Origin: Labilithrix sp.
GTDB taxonomy: Bacteria; Myxococcota; Polyangia; Polyangiales; Polyangiaceae
Direction of reading: 5' to 3'
Assembly (NCBI GenBank): GCA_028287035.1
Contig: JAQBQL010000045.1
Span: forward strand, 1-12,700
Length of the DNA stretch: 12,700 nt
This document shows, one piece after another, positions 7,507 to 12,700 of the stretch (within the stretch, counting starts at the first letter, position 1; the number at the start of each line of letters is the position of its first letter). A program made the position numbers and the translations under genes. A model generated the notes under the pieces. That model saw only the letters and a list, made by a program, of their open reading frames with translations, did no database searches and was not told where the DNA came from.

Positions 7507-8817
7507 GTGGCAGGCTCCAGCGCCAGACCCAAGGATCCGTTCGACCTCGCGGGGACCACGCTCGAGGGGCAGTACCGCATCGACGAGGTGGTCGGTGAGG
7601 GCGGCTTCGGCGTCGTGTACCGCGGCTGGCATCTGTCGCTCGAGCAGCCCATCGCGGTGAAGGCCCTCAAGGTGCTCGCCGACGACCGCGCGATCCAGGA
7701 CGCGCTCTTCGCGAAGTTCAAGGACGAGGCGAAGCTGCTCTACACGCTCTCGCAGGCCTCGCTCAACATCGTCCGGGCGATCGACTTCGGCGCCACGACC
7801 TCGCCCAACGGGCTCTGGGCGCCCTACATGGTGCTCGAGTGGCTCGCCGGCAAGTCACTCGCCGACGACCTCGCCGAGCGGCGGCGACGCGGCCTCCGCG
7901 GGCGATCGATCGACGAGGCGATGGCCATGCTGGAGACGGCGGCCGAGGGCCTGACCGTCGCCCACCAGCGCCGCGTCGCGCACCGGGACATCAAGCCCGC
8001 GAACTTCTTCATCCTCGATCAGGTCGGCCCGCCGAAGGTGAAGGTCCTCGACTTCGGCATCGCCAAGGTGGTGCGCGACAACGAGCTCCCCGGCACGCGG
8101 AGCCCCTTCTCGTCGTTCACGTGGCTCTACGCGGCGCCCGAGCAGCTCGACTCGCGGCTCGGCGCCACCGGCCTCGCGACCGACGTGTACGCGTTCGCGC
8201 TCCTCCTCACCGAGCTCCTCACCGACCGCGTTCCCGTCGAGGGCCGTGACGTCGTCGCGCTCATGAAGGCGTCCGCCGACCCGACGGTGCGGCCCACGCC
8301 CAAGCAGCGCGGCGCCGTCGTGCCCGACGCCGTCGAGCTGGTCTGCCGCCGCGCCCTCGCCGTCGACCCGAAGCAGCGTCACGGCTCGATCGGCGAGCTC
8401 TGGGAGGCGCTCGTGGCGGCCCGGCGCAGCTCCTCGATCCCCGGCGCCCGGACGCCCTCCTCCGGGGTGGTCGCCTCCGCGCAGCCGAGCAAGGGCGTCT
8501 TCATCCCGACCGGGCCGGTTTTCGCAAGCGCGCCGCCGCACGGCGCCCCGAGCCCGCCGCGGGGCCCCTCGATGCTGCCCGGGCATGCGCCGCCCGGGTA
8601 CGCGCCGACCCCGCAGCCCACGTACGGGCCGCTGCCCGGCTCCGCCCCGCTGCTCCACCCGATGTCCCCGCCGCCGCTGGGTCCTCCCACCTATCTCGTC
8701 CCGCGGCGCCCGCTGCCTCAGGGATCGCAGTGGCCGCTCGCCCTCGCCATCGTGGGCATCGTGCTGGGGCTCATGTTCGTCGTGACGTGCAGCGCCATCC
8801 ACGCCGCGTGCCAGTGA
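7507..8817 (+). CDS. Tail-anchored Hanks-type Ser/Thr protein kinase
   Basis: A 436-residue kinase that transfers ATP phosphate to Ser/Thr of protein targets. All key elements are visible: glycine loop G30-x-G32-x-x-G35, ATP-binding K52 (IAVK), helix-C E74, catalytic loop HRDIKPAN (H159, D161, K163, N166), DFG at 182-184, APE at 210-212, D226 (ATDVYAF) and the late arginine in CRRALAVDP (R281). It should be active. The activation segment (185-209) has several Ser/Thr residues for autophosphorylation. The catalytic domain ends near 306. A Pro/Gly/Ser-rich linker of about 100 residues follows, then one transmembrane helix at about 410-427, with only about 8 residues beyond it (including C428 and C435). 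The kinase is thus cytoplasmic and anchored, without an extracytoplasmic sensor domain. The linker may dock partners. The GTG start at 7507 fits the domain boundary. The gene is divergent from a small lipoprotein gene and ends 1 bp from the opposing DUF1275 gene. Substrates are unknown. Confidence 0.95.
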   Translation: MAGSSARPKDPFDLAGTTLEGQYRIDEVVGEGGFGVVYRGWHLSLEQPIAVKALKVLADDRAIQDALFAKFKDEAKLLYTLSQASLNIVRAIDFGATTSPNGLWAPYMVLEWLAGKSLADDLAERRRRGLRGRSIDEAMAMLETAAEGLTVAHQRRVAHRDIKPANFFILDQVGPPKVKVLDFGIAKVVRDNELPGTRSPFSSFTWLYAAPEQLDSRLGATGLATDVYAFALLLTELLTDRVPVEGRDVVALMKASADPTVRPTPKQRGAVVPDAVELVCRRALAVDPKQRHGSIGELWEALVAARRSSSIPGARTPSSGVVASAQPSKGVFIPTGPVFASAPPHGAPSPPRGPSMLPGHAPPGYAPTPQPTYGPLPGSAPLLHPMSPPPLGPPTYLVPRRPLPQGSQWPLALAIVGIVLGLMFVVTCSAIHAACQ

Positions 8818-8818
8818 C

Positions 8819-9580
8819 TCACTCGTAGCGTCCCTCGCGTCCCGTGTAATGTGCATAGAACGCACAGAGCGCGATGGCGACCACCGGCACCGCCATCGCC
8901 GGCCGGCCGACGCCGTGCGCCGCGAACGCGCCGAGCACCGCGCCGACCGTGAAGGAGGCAGCGATCGTCAGGAGCAGGAGGACCTTCGGCACCGCGGGCC
9001 GCGCGGTCACGTTCCGGCCGATGACCAGCTTGACGTGCGCGCGGCTCGAGACGGAGTGCCGCCAGTACCGGAACCAGCGCGCCGCCTCGATCCCGAGATC
9101 CGTGACGACGCCGGTGAGATGCGTCGTGCGAACCACCGCCCCCGACAGGTGCGTGATGAGGCCGTTCTGCATGCCCATCGCGGCGCAGAGGAACGACGCC
9201 TGCGCGTCGAGGATGCGCGGATGCACCCCGAGACGCGAGGACGTGAGCAGCGTGAAGGCGAGGAGGAGGAGCGCCTCCAGCGACAGCGCCACCACGTACC
9301 CGCGCGACGGCCGGCCGAGCGCGCGACTCTCGACGAGGGTGCTCACCAGGAAGGCGCCTGCGAAGAACGAGAGCAAGAGCGCGAACGCCGACAGGCCGGC
9401 CAGCGCATGGTGCTGCGCGAGGTCGCTGGCGAGGCGTCCGACGTTCCCGGTCACGTGCGACGAGAACGTGCCGATGAGCACGTAGCCCGCGGAGTTCGCG
9501 AAGCCGGCGGCGCACGCGAGGTAGCCCGCAACGAACCGGTGACGGCGCTCCGCGTGCGGACCGACGTACCCGGCGAACAT
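8819..9580 (-). CDS. DUF1275 (YoaK-type) integral membrane protein
   Basis: A 253-residue polytopic membrane protein with about six helices. Two family signatures are clear. The first is the N-terminal GFANSAGYVLIGTFSSHVTGN (residues 26-46, the usual G-x-x-[DN]-[AS]-x-x-Y ... TGN form). The second spans 134-163: AMGMQNGLI, then RTTHLTG, then VTDLG. DUF1275 proteins are widespread inner-membrane proteins of undefined function; a transport role has been suggested but not settled. ATG 9580 places the first helix normally; the extension to 9664 would duplicate the end of the upstream gene in another frame and is arginine-rich. The ATG lies 2 bases after the thioesterase stop, so translation is probably coupled. 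This is the last gene of a three-gene minus-strand operon and ends 1 bp from the kinase stop. Confidence 0.92.
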   Translation of the reverse strand: MFAGYVGPHAERRHRFVAGYLACAAGFANSAGYVLIGTFSSHVTGNVGRLASDLAQHHALAGLSAFALLLSFFAGAFLVSTLVESRALGRPSRGYVVALSLEALLLLAFTLLTSSRLGVHPRILDAQASFLCAAMGMQNGLITHLSGAVVRTTHLTGVVTDLGIEAARWFRYWRHSVSSRAHVKLVIGRNVTARPAVPKVLLLLTIAASFTVGAVLGAFAAHGVGRPAMAVPVVAIALCAFYAHYTGREGRYE

Positions 9581-9582
9581 CG

Positions 9583-10023
9583 CTAGCCCGCGATCTCGCC
9601 GGCGAGCAGGGCGTGGCGGATCTGCTCGGGAAGGCGGAGCAGCTTGCCTCGCTCGTCGATGCACGCGAGGCGCGTCATGCCCTCGGCGACGAGCGTGTCG
9701 CCGCGCGTGATGCGGTAGCCGTAGTCGAGCGACACGGTGCGGAGGAGCGTGAGCGTCGTCTCGATGACGAGGACGTCGTCGAACCGCGAAGGGGAGCGGT
9801 ACTGGATGCGGGCGTCGACCACCGGCGTCTGGAGCCCGCGCGTGCTCCAGTCGGCGTAGGTGAGGTTCCGCTTGCGGAGCCAGTCCACGCGGCCCGCCTC
9901 GAAGTACACGAGGTAGTTGGCGTGGTGGACGATGCCCATCAGGTCCGTCTCGCAGAAGCGGACCCGGAGCTCGGTGCGCGTGCTGGCGCGCGCAGGGTCG
10001 ACGGCGAACGGAGACGCGCTCAC
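9583..10023 (-). CDS. YbgC/4HBT-type acyl-CoA thioesterase (hotdog fold)
   Basis: A 146-residue hotdog thioesterase expected to hydrolyse acyl-CoA to free acid and CoA in the cytoplasm. The diagnostic motif lies at residues 22-42: RFCETDLMGIVHHANYLVYF, in the family pattern D-x-x-G-x-V-x-H-x-x-Y. D27 is the catalytic aspartate, and H34, N36 and E42 are at the usual positions. The length matches YbgC/4-hydroxybenzoyl-CoA thioesterase family members (about 130-150 residues). The GTG at 10023 gives an N-terminal extension of about 15 residues before the first strand. It lies 20 bp after the stop of the cysteine-rich lipoprotein gene and 2 bp before the DUF1275 gene, so the three form a likely operon. 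In many proteobacteria YbgC goes with the Tol-Pal envelope genes; no tol genes are present here. The physiological substrate cannot be read from sequence. Confidence 0.92.
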   Translation of the reverse strand: MSASPFAVDPARASTRTELRVRFCETDLMGIVHHANYLVYFEAGRVDWLRKRNLTYADWSTRGLQTPVVDARIQYRSPSRFDDVLVIETTLTLLRTVSLDYGYRITRGDTLVAEGMTRLACIDERGKLLRLPEQIRHALLAGEIAG

Positions 10024-10042
10024 GCTCCGGCCGTTACCACGA

Positions 10043-10528
10043 TCAGGGGCAGAGATGCGCGTAGATGCTGGGCGCGCAGAGGACGCCCTTGTACTTGCCG
10101 CTCTTGCCGGGCGCGTAGGCGCAGCAGATGCTCCCTCCCGAGCAGTTCTTCGCCGCGCAATCGCCGCAATGCATGCACGCTTGCCCGACGCACGGCGGCG
10201 GACCGCTCGCCGATCCGCAGCAGTGCGTGCCCGTCGGCGATCCGGCGGGCGGGCACATCGTGCCGGGCGGATCGGGGTTGCCGGGCTGGTCGGGGAACCC
10301 TGCGTCCTCGTTCTCGTCAGGCGGCGCCGCGTCCTCGACGGAGGGGCTCGACGCGTCGTCGGACGCTTCGCGGGCGTCGGGAGCGACCGACCCGTCCTCG
10401 ATGAGCGAGGGCGTGGTCACGATCTTCGATCCGTCCGGATCGTCGACCGTGCGCAGGTCGGGCACGGAGAGACACGCGACCACGCACGTCGCCACGAAGC
10501 TTCCGAGGACAAAGGTCGAGCGCCGCAC
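10043..10528 (-). CDS. Cysteine-rich predicted lipoprotein
   Basis: A 161-residue protein. A short hydrophobic signal ends in VVAC, predicting an acylated Cys19; C15 is a less likely alternative. Residues 25-90 are a low-complexity linker rich in Asp, Pro, Ala and Ser (for example EDAAPPDENEDAGFPD), typical of myxobacterial surface lipoproteins. Residues 91-161 hold twelve cysteines (92, 103, 104, 113, 118, 121, 124, 129, 135, 136, 151, 160), including two CC pairs. This suggests a small disulphide-stabilised domain. The start is a GTG at 10528; an ATG overlaps it by one base at 10530-10528 but is in another frame. It heads the operon with the thioesterase and DUF1275 genes, and a TAGGGT hexamer lies 6 bases upstream. 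Function unknown; secreted binding domain or inhibitor are guesses. Confidence 0.85.
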   Translation of the reverse strand: MRRSTFVLGSFVATCVVACLSVPDLRTVDDPDGSKIVTTPSLIEDGSVAPDAREASDDASSPSVEDAAPPDENEDAGFPDQPGNPDPPGTMCPPAGSPTGTHCCGSASGPPPCVGQACMHCGDCAAKNCSGGSICCAYAPGKSGKYKGVLCAPSIYAHLCP

Positions 10529-10534
10529 ATCGTG

Positions 10535-10540
10535 ACCCTA
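10535..10540 (-). promoter_or_regulatory. Candidate -10 hexamer (TAGGGT) for the lipoprotein-thioesterase-DUF1275 operon
   Basis: On the minus strand TAGGGT is followed by six bases (CACGAT) and then the GTG at 10528. This is the spacing expected if transcription starts on the start codon itself. No Shine-Dalgarno sequence can fit in the gap. No clear -35 box is seen 16-18 bases further upstream. Confidence 0.48.
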
Positions 10541-10617
10541 GCCCAGCGGCAGCCGCCGCGCTTGCGACGAGTTACCGCCCCGCTCATGCGCGCGCGGCAC
10601 CGCGCTCCGCCATCGAC

Positions 10618-10623
10618 TACTGT
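10618..10623 (+). promoter_or_regulatory. Candidate -10 hexamer (TACTGT) for the four-helix membrane protein gene
   Basis: TACTGT is followed by seven bases (CTCGAGC) and the GTG at 10631, again the spacing of a leaderless transcript. This hexamer is also the main argument for choosing GTG 10631 over the in-frame ATG at 10586, which lies upstream of it and has no ribosome-binding site. Confidence 0.45.
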
Positions 10624-10630
10624 CTCGAGC

Positions 10631-11200
10631 GTGACCCCGCGTCGACGGCTCCCCGTGCTGCAATCCTCGCCTTCGCCGGCGCCGAAGCCGCCGGCGGACC
10701 ATCCCGAAACGGATGGAGAAAGCGGCCACGATGAGGCCATTCCGTCACGCCCTCCGTGGCACTGGGTCGGCTTCGGCACCGTCGCGATCTTCGCGGCGTG
10801 GCTTCCGCTCGCGTACGTCGCCCAGGCCGTCGTCTCGCGCGTGACGACGCAGCGCTTCGGAGAGTCGGCGACGCAGAGCGACGTCGCGAACGCGATCGCC
10901 CTCATGCCGGCCGGCGAGCGCGCGCGCATCATGGCCATCATGGCGCTCCCCAACGTGGCGGCGGTCGCGCTCGCCTGCTTCGGCGGCGGCTATCTCGTCG
11001 GGCGCTTCGGCAAGGGAACCGGCGCGCGCGAGGCGGGCACCGCGGGCGCGATGACGGCGCTCGTCGCGCTCGTGCTCGCCCTCGGCAATGGCGTCGCGTC
11101 GGGCACCGCCGCGATCGTCACGGCCCTCGTGACCCTCCTCCTCACCATCGGCTTCGCGACGTGGGGCGGGCATGCGGGGTTGAAGAAGCGGAGCCCCTGA
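10631..11200 (+). CDS. Unrecognised four-helix membrane protein
   Basis: A 189-residue protein from GTG 10631; ATG 10586 would add 15 residues. The first ~42 residues are a soluble Pro/Ser/Asp/Glu-rich tail. Four hydrophobic helices follow at about 45-67, 102-124, 135-156 and 158-179. A charged, probably helical loop (68-101) links the first two, and a positive C-terminus (KKRSP) ends the protein. By the positive-inside rule the C-terminus is probably cytoplasmic, and four helices place the N-terminal tail there too. The glycine motif FGGGYLVGRFGKG at the end of helix two is distinctive, but I do not recognise the family. It is divergent from the lipoprotein operon (102 bp between starts) and 65 bp upstream of miaE on the same strand, so read-through into miaE is possible. 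No function is assigned. Confidence 0.78.
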   Translation: MTPRRRLPVLQSSPSPAPKPPADHPETDGESGHDEAIPSRPPWHWVGFGTVAIFAAWLPLAYVAQAVVSRVTTQRFGESATQSDVANAIALMPAGERARIMAIMALPNVAAVALACFGGGYLVGRFGKGTGAREAGTAGAMTALVALVLALGNGVASGTAAIVTALVTLLLTIGFATWGGHAGLKKRSP

Positions 11201-11250
11201 GCGGACAGCCGACCGACGGCCCGCCGGTGGGGCCAGCCCCCGGAACGTGC

Positions 11251-11256
11251 TATCCC
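11251..11256 (+). promoter_or_regulatory. Weak candidate extended -10 (TGC-TATCCC) for miaE
   Basis: TATCCC preceded by TGC ends 9 bases before the ATG at 11266. It lacks the final T of TANNNT, so it is a poorer match than the other sites, but it sits at the same distance. The 65-bp spacer after the membrane protein gene also holds a 5-bp GC stem (11218-11222 with 11230-11234) without a T-run. It is unclear whether miaE has its own promoter or is read through from upstream. Confidence 0.25.
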
Positions 11257-11265
11257 GGGCGTCCG

Positions 11266-11901
11266 ATGTTCTGCCTGCGTGCCAAGACCGACCCCGCCTG
11301 GGCCGTGGCCGCCGCGTCCGACCTCGACGCGGTGCTCGTCGACCACGCCCACTGCGAGATGAAGGCGACGACGAACGCGCTCTCGCTCGTGGTCCGGCAC
11401 CCCGGCGATCTCGGACTCGTGCGGGCGCTCACCGACCTCGCGCGCGAGGAGCTCGACCACTTCCGGCGCGTCGTGGCGTTCCTCGAGCGTCGCGGCCTGC
11501 CCCTCGGCCCGCCGCCCGTCGACCAGTACGCGAGCGATCTGCGGCGCGCCATGAACGCGCTGCCCGTCACCGACGTCCCGCCGGTCGTCGACCGCCTGCT
11601 GTGCAGCGCGCTCATCGAGGCCCGCTCCGCGGAACGGTTCAAGCTCCTCCTCGACGCGCTCCCCCCGACCACCTCCGCCGAGCTCCGCGTCCTGTACGAG
11701 GAGCTCTTCGCCTGCGAGGCCCGGCACTACCGCACGTACGTCGACCTCGCGCACCAGGCGCTCCGCACCGAGTGGAAGGACGTGCCGCCCGGCGACCTCG
11801 ACGCCGCGGTGGAGACCCGCCTCTCGGTGCTCGCCGAGGCCGAGGCACGCATCGTCCGAAACCTCGCCGCGCGCGACGTGCGCGCCACCATCCACGGCTG
11901 A
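11266..11901 (+). CDS. miaE: tRNA-(ms2io6A)-hydroxylase MiaE
   Basis: A 211-residue non-haem diiron monooxygenase that uses O2 to hydroxylate the isopentenyl side chain of 2-methylthio-N6-isopentenyladenosine at position 37 of tRNAs reading U-starting codons. It follows MiaA and MiaB in that pathway; neither is in this window. The six expected iron ligands are visible in ferritin-like order: E31 (HCEMKA), E62 and H65 (EELDH, an ExxH), E118 (IEARSAERF), and E151 and H154 (CEARHY, the second ExxH). IEARSAERF is especially characteristic of MiaE. The chain is all-helical and the length is somewhat below that of the enterobacterial enzyme. ATG 11266 fits, since helix one begins soon after. The stop TGA overlaps the ATG of the next gene by one base (TGATG), so the two are translationally coupled. 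Activity should depend on oxygen, suggesting an aerobic host. Confidence 0.95.
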   Translation: MFCLRAKTDPAWAVAAASDLDAVLVDHAHCEMKATTNALSLVVRHPGDLGLVRALTDLAREELDHFRRVVAFLERRGLPLGPPPVDQYASDLRRAMNALPVTDVPPVVDRLLCSALIEARSAERFKLLLDALPPTTSAELRVLYEELFACEARHYRTYVDLAHQALRTEWKDVPPGDLDAAVETRLSVLAEAEARIVRNLAARDVRATIHG

Positions 11902-12700
11902 TGAGCGAAGAGCCCCTCGACATCTTCGCGCTCGATCGCGAGGTCCGCCGCGCCGCGCAGCGCGCCGAGCAGCTGCGCGCGCGCCTCGCCACCGGCACGC
12001 GGGCCGATCGCGAGCTGGCGAAGCAGAGCGACCCGTTCACGTCGCTGCGCGGGGTCGCCACGAAGACCACGTACGACGCGCTTGCCGCGCTGCAGCCGTC
12101 GATCCTGGACGTGCCACTGCGGGACGGGCTCCTCCGGTGGGTGTACGAGCTGCTCCAGGCGCGGGTCGGCCTCGATCTCCAGCTCGCTGATGCCGACACG
12201 GAGACGGAGCTCGACGCGCGTCTCACCGCGGCGCAGGCCGCAGCCCACGAGGCCGACGAGAAGGCGCGCGGGGCGACCGGCGCGGGGGGCGATGCGCGCA
12301 GCGACGACGCGCTCACCTACCGTGACGCGCTCCGCGGGATCCTCCGCGCGAAGGACGAGGGCAGGGCGGCGGCGGCCCTCGCGCGCGCCGGCGAGCTCGC
12401 GATCCGCACCGCGGCGGTGCGCAAGGAGCGCCGTCTCAGGCGGTTCGAGGCGGCACGGCGGCTCGGTCTGAGCCACCCGTGGGCGCTCGCGACGAAGATC
12501 GACGTGCGGGGCCTCGCGCAGACGTTCCTCGACGCGAGCGAGCCGCTCGCGGAGGCGCTCCTGAAGCGCGCGCAGAAGGGGAACGAGACGCCGTGGCGCG
12601 CCTCCTCCGCCATGCATCTCGGCCTCGGTCACGGGGCTCAGGCCGGCTGGCCCGCGCACCTCGGAACGCGCTGGCTCGACGAGACCTTCGGGGCGCTCGC
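11901..12700 (+). CDS. Unrecognised protein translationally coupled to miaE (3' end missing)
   Basis: An open frame of 266 codons from ATG 11901 runs to the window edge without a stop. The ATG shares its A with the TGA stop of miaE, and no Shine-Dalgarno sequence is seen, as expected for reinitiation. The visible part is mostly helical: a charged, possibly coiled-coil start (residues 10-42, e.g. REVRRAAQRAEQLRARLA), a conserved-looking block DVPLRDGLLRWVYELLQARV (70-89), a variable Ala/Glu/Gly stretch (100-135), another helical block (138-190) and a second distinctive block ending in HLGLGHGAQAGWPAHLG (239-255). There is no signal peptide, no membrane helix and no cysteine in the visible part, so it is likely cytoplasmic. 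The amino-acid bias and third-position G/C match the neighbours, arguing for a real gene. I do not recognise the family; a link to tRNA modification would rest only on the overlap with miaE. Confidence 0.8.
   Translation, partial: MSEEPLDIFALDREVRRAAQRAEQLRARLATGTRADRELAKQSDPFTSLRGVATKTTYDALAALQPSILDVPLRDGLLRWVYELLQARVGLDLQLADADTETELDARLTAAQAAAHEADEKARGATGAGGDARSDDALTYRDALRGILRAKDEGRAAAALARAGELAIRTAAVRKERRLRRFEAARRLGLSHPWALATKIDVRGLAQTFLDASEPLAEALLKRAQKGNETPWRASSAMHLGLGHGAQAGWPAHLGTRWLDETFGAL

Noticed and set aside
4833..7598. 921-codon plus-strand frame overlapping the repeat/PDZ gene, lipoprotein and kinase start
   Set aside because: Runs of Arg and Gly typical of a +1 shadow; crosses the boundaries of three better-supported genes.
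5785..7632. 615-codon minus-strand frame
   Set aside because: Antisense shadow of the repeat/PDZ gene; composition dominated by Arg, Asp and Gly and it contains no motif.
7467..7721. Upstream extension of the small lipoprotein
   Set aside because: Runs antisense through the kinase glycine loop and lysine region; the lipoprotein signal begins at the tandem GTG codons.
7855..9586. Long antisense frames opposite the kinase (minus, 7855-8865) and DUF1275 (plus, 8849-9586) genes
   Set aside because: Charged low-complexity translations; the opposite strands carry complete kinase and DUF1275 signatures.
9581..9664. Upstream extension of the DUF1275 protein
   Set aside because: Arg-rich, overlaps the thioesterase in another frame; ATG 9580 gives the usual family N-terminus.
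10528..10530. ATG overlapping the GTG start of the cysteine-rich lipoprotein gene
   Set aside because: It is one base out of phase: its frame reads MCGARP and loses the signal peptide and cysteine domain.
9917..10585. Long upstream extension of the four-helix membrane protein
   Set aside because: Runs antisense through the thioesterase and cysteine-rich lipoprotein genes and is Arg/Ala low complexity.
11218..11234. GC hairpin between the membrane protein gene and miaE as an intrinsic terminator
   Set aside because: Only a 5-bp stem and no T-run follows; such stems are frequent by chance at this GC content.
1..12700. CRISPR array, insertion sequence, phage, toxin-antitoxin or defence island
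   Set aside because: No spaced direct repeats, transposase or integrase motifs, terminal inverted repeats or defence-type domains seen; composition looks uniform across the window.

Overview
The window is a very GC-rich chromosomal segment (about 70% G+C judged by eye, not counted), densely coding, with strong G/C preference at third codon positions. Several traits suggest a myxobacterium of the Polyangia type: a Hanks-type Ser/Thr kinase with a proline-rich C-terminal tail, a von Willebrand A (vWA) lipoprotein, a cysteine-rich lipoprotein behind an Asp/Ala/Pro-rich linker, a giant carboxypeptidase-regulatory-repeat protein ending in a PDZ domain, and many GTG starts. This placement is inference from gene style; no marker gene is present. 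I see no rRNA, tRNA, mobile element, CRISPR array or origin.

Layout. (1) 1-1930, plus strand: the 3' part of an unrecognised membrane-anchored protein, then an exported, membrane-anchored HExxH metallopeptidase. (2) 1940-3988, minus strand: a vWA lipoprotein gene followed 9 bp later by an unrecognised soluble protein. (3) 4069-7053, plus strand: a 994-residue protein with nine beta-sandwich repeats and a C-terminal PDZ domain. (4) 7050-7466, minus strand: a small lipoprotein, divergent by only 40 bp from (5) 7507-8817, plus strand: a tail-anchored Ser/Thr kinase. (6) 8819-10528, minus strand: a probable operon of a cysteine-rich lipoprotein, a YbgC-type thioesterase and a DUF1275 membrane protein. 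(7) 10631-12700, plus strand: a four-helix membrane protein, the tRNA hydroxylase MiaE, and an unrecognised gene overlapping miaE by one base and running off the window.

The strands alternate almost gene by gene. The three tail-to-tail junctions are extremely tight: 9 bp apart, overlapping in a shared CTAG, and 1 bp apart. The three head-to-head junctions are 80, 40 and 102 bp. Most genes here work at the envelope (three predicted lipoproteins, one exported peptidase, five other membrane proteins); MiaE, the thioesterase and two unrecognised proteins are cytoplasmic. Beyond the operons I see no single pathway uniting them.

The most notable pattern is regulatory. Five genes that head transcription units have a TANNNT hexamer only 5-10 bases before the start codon, with no convincing Shine-Dalgarno sequence. 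This is what near-leaderless mRNAs look like. I found no clear new defence, mobile or biosynthetic system. The best leads are this start architecture, the unknown gene coupled to miaE, and the kinase/lipoprotein divergent pair.
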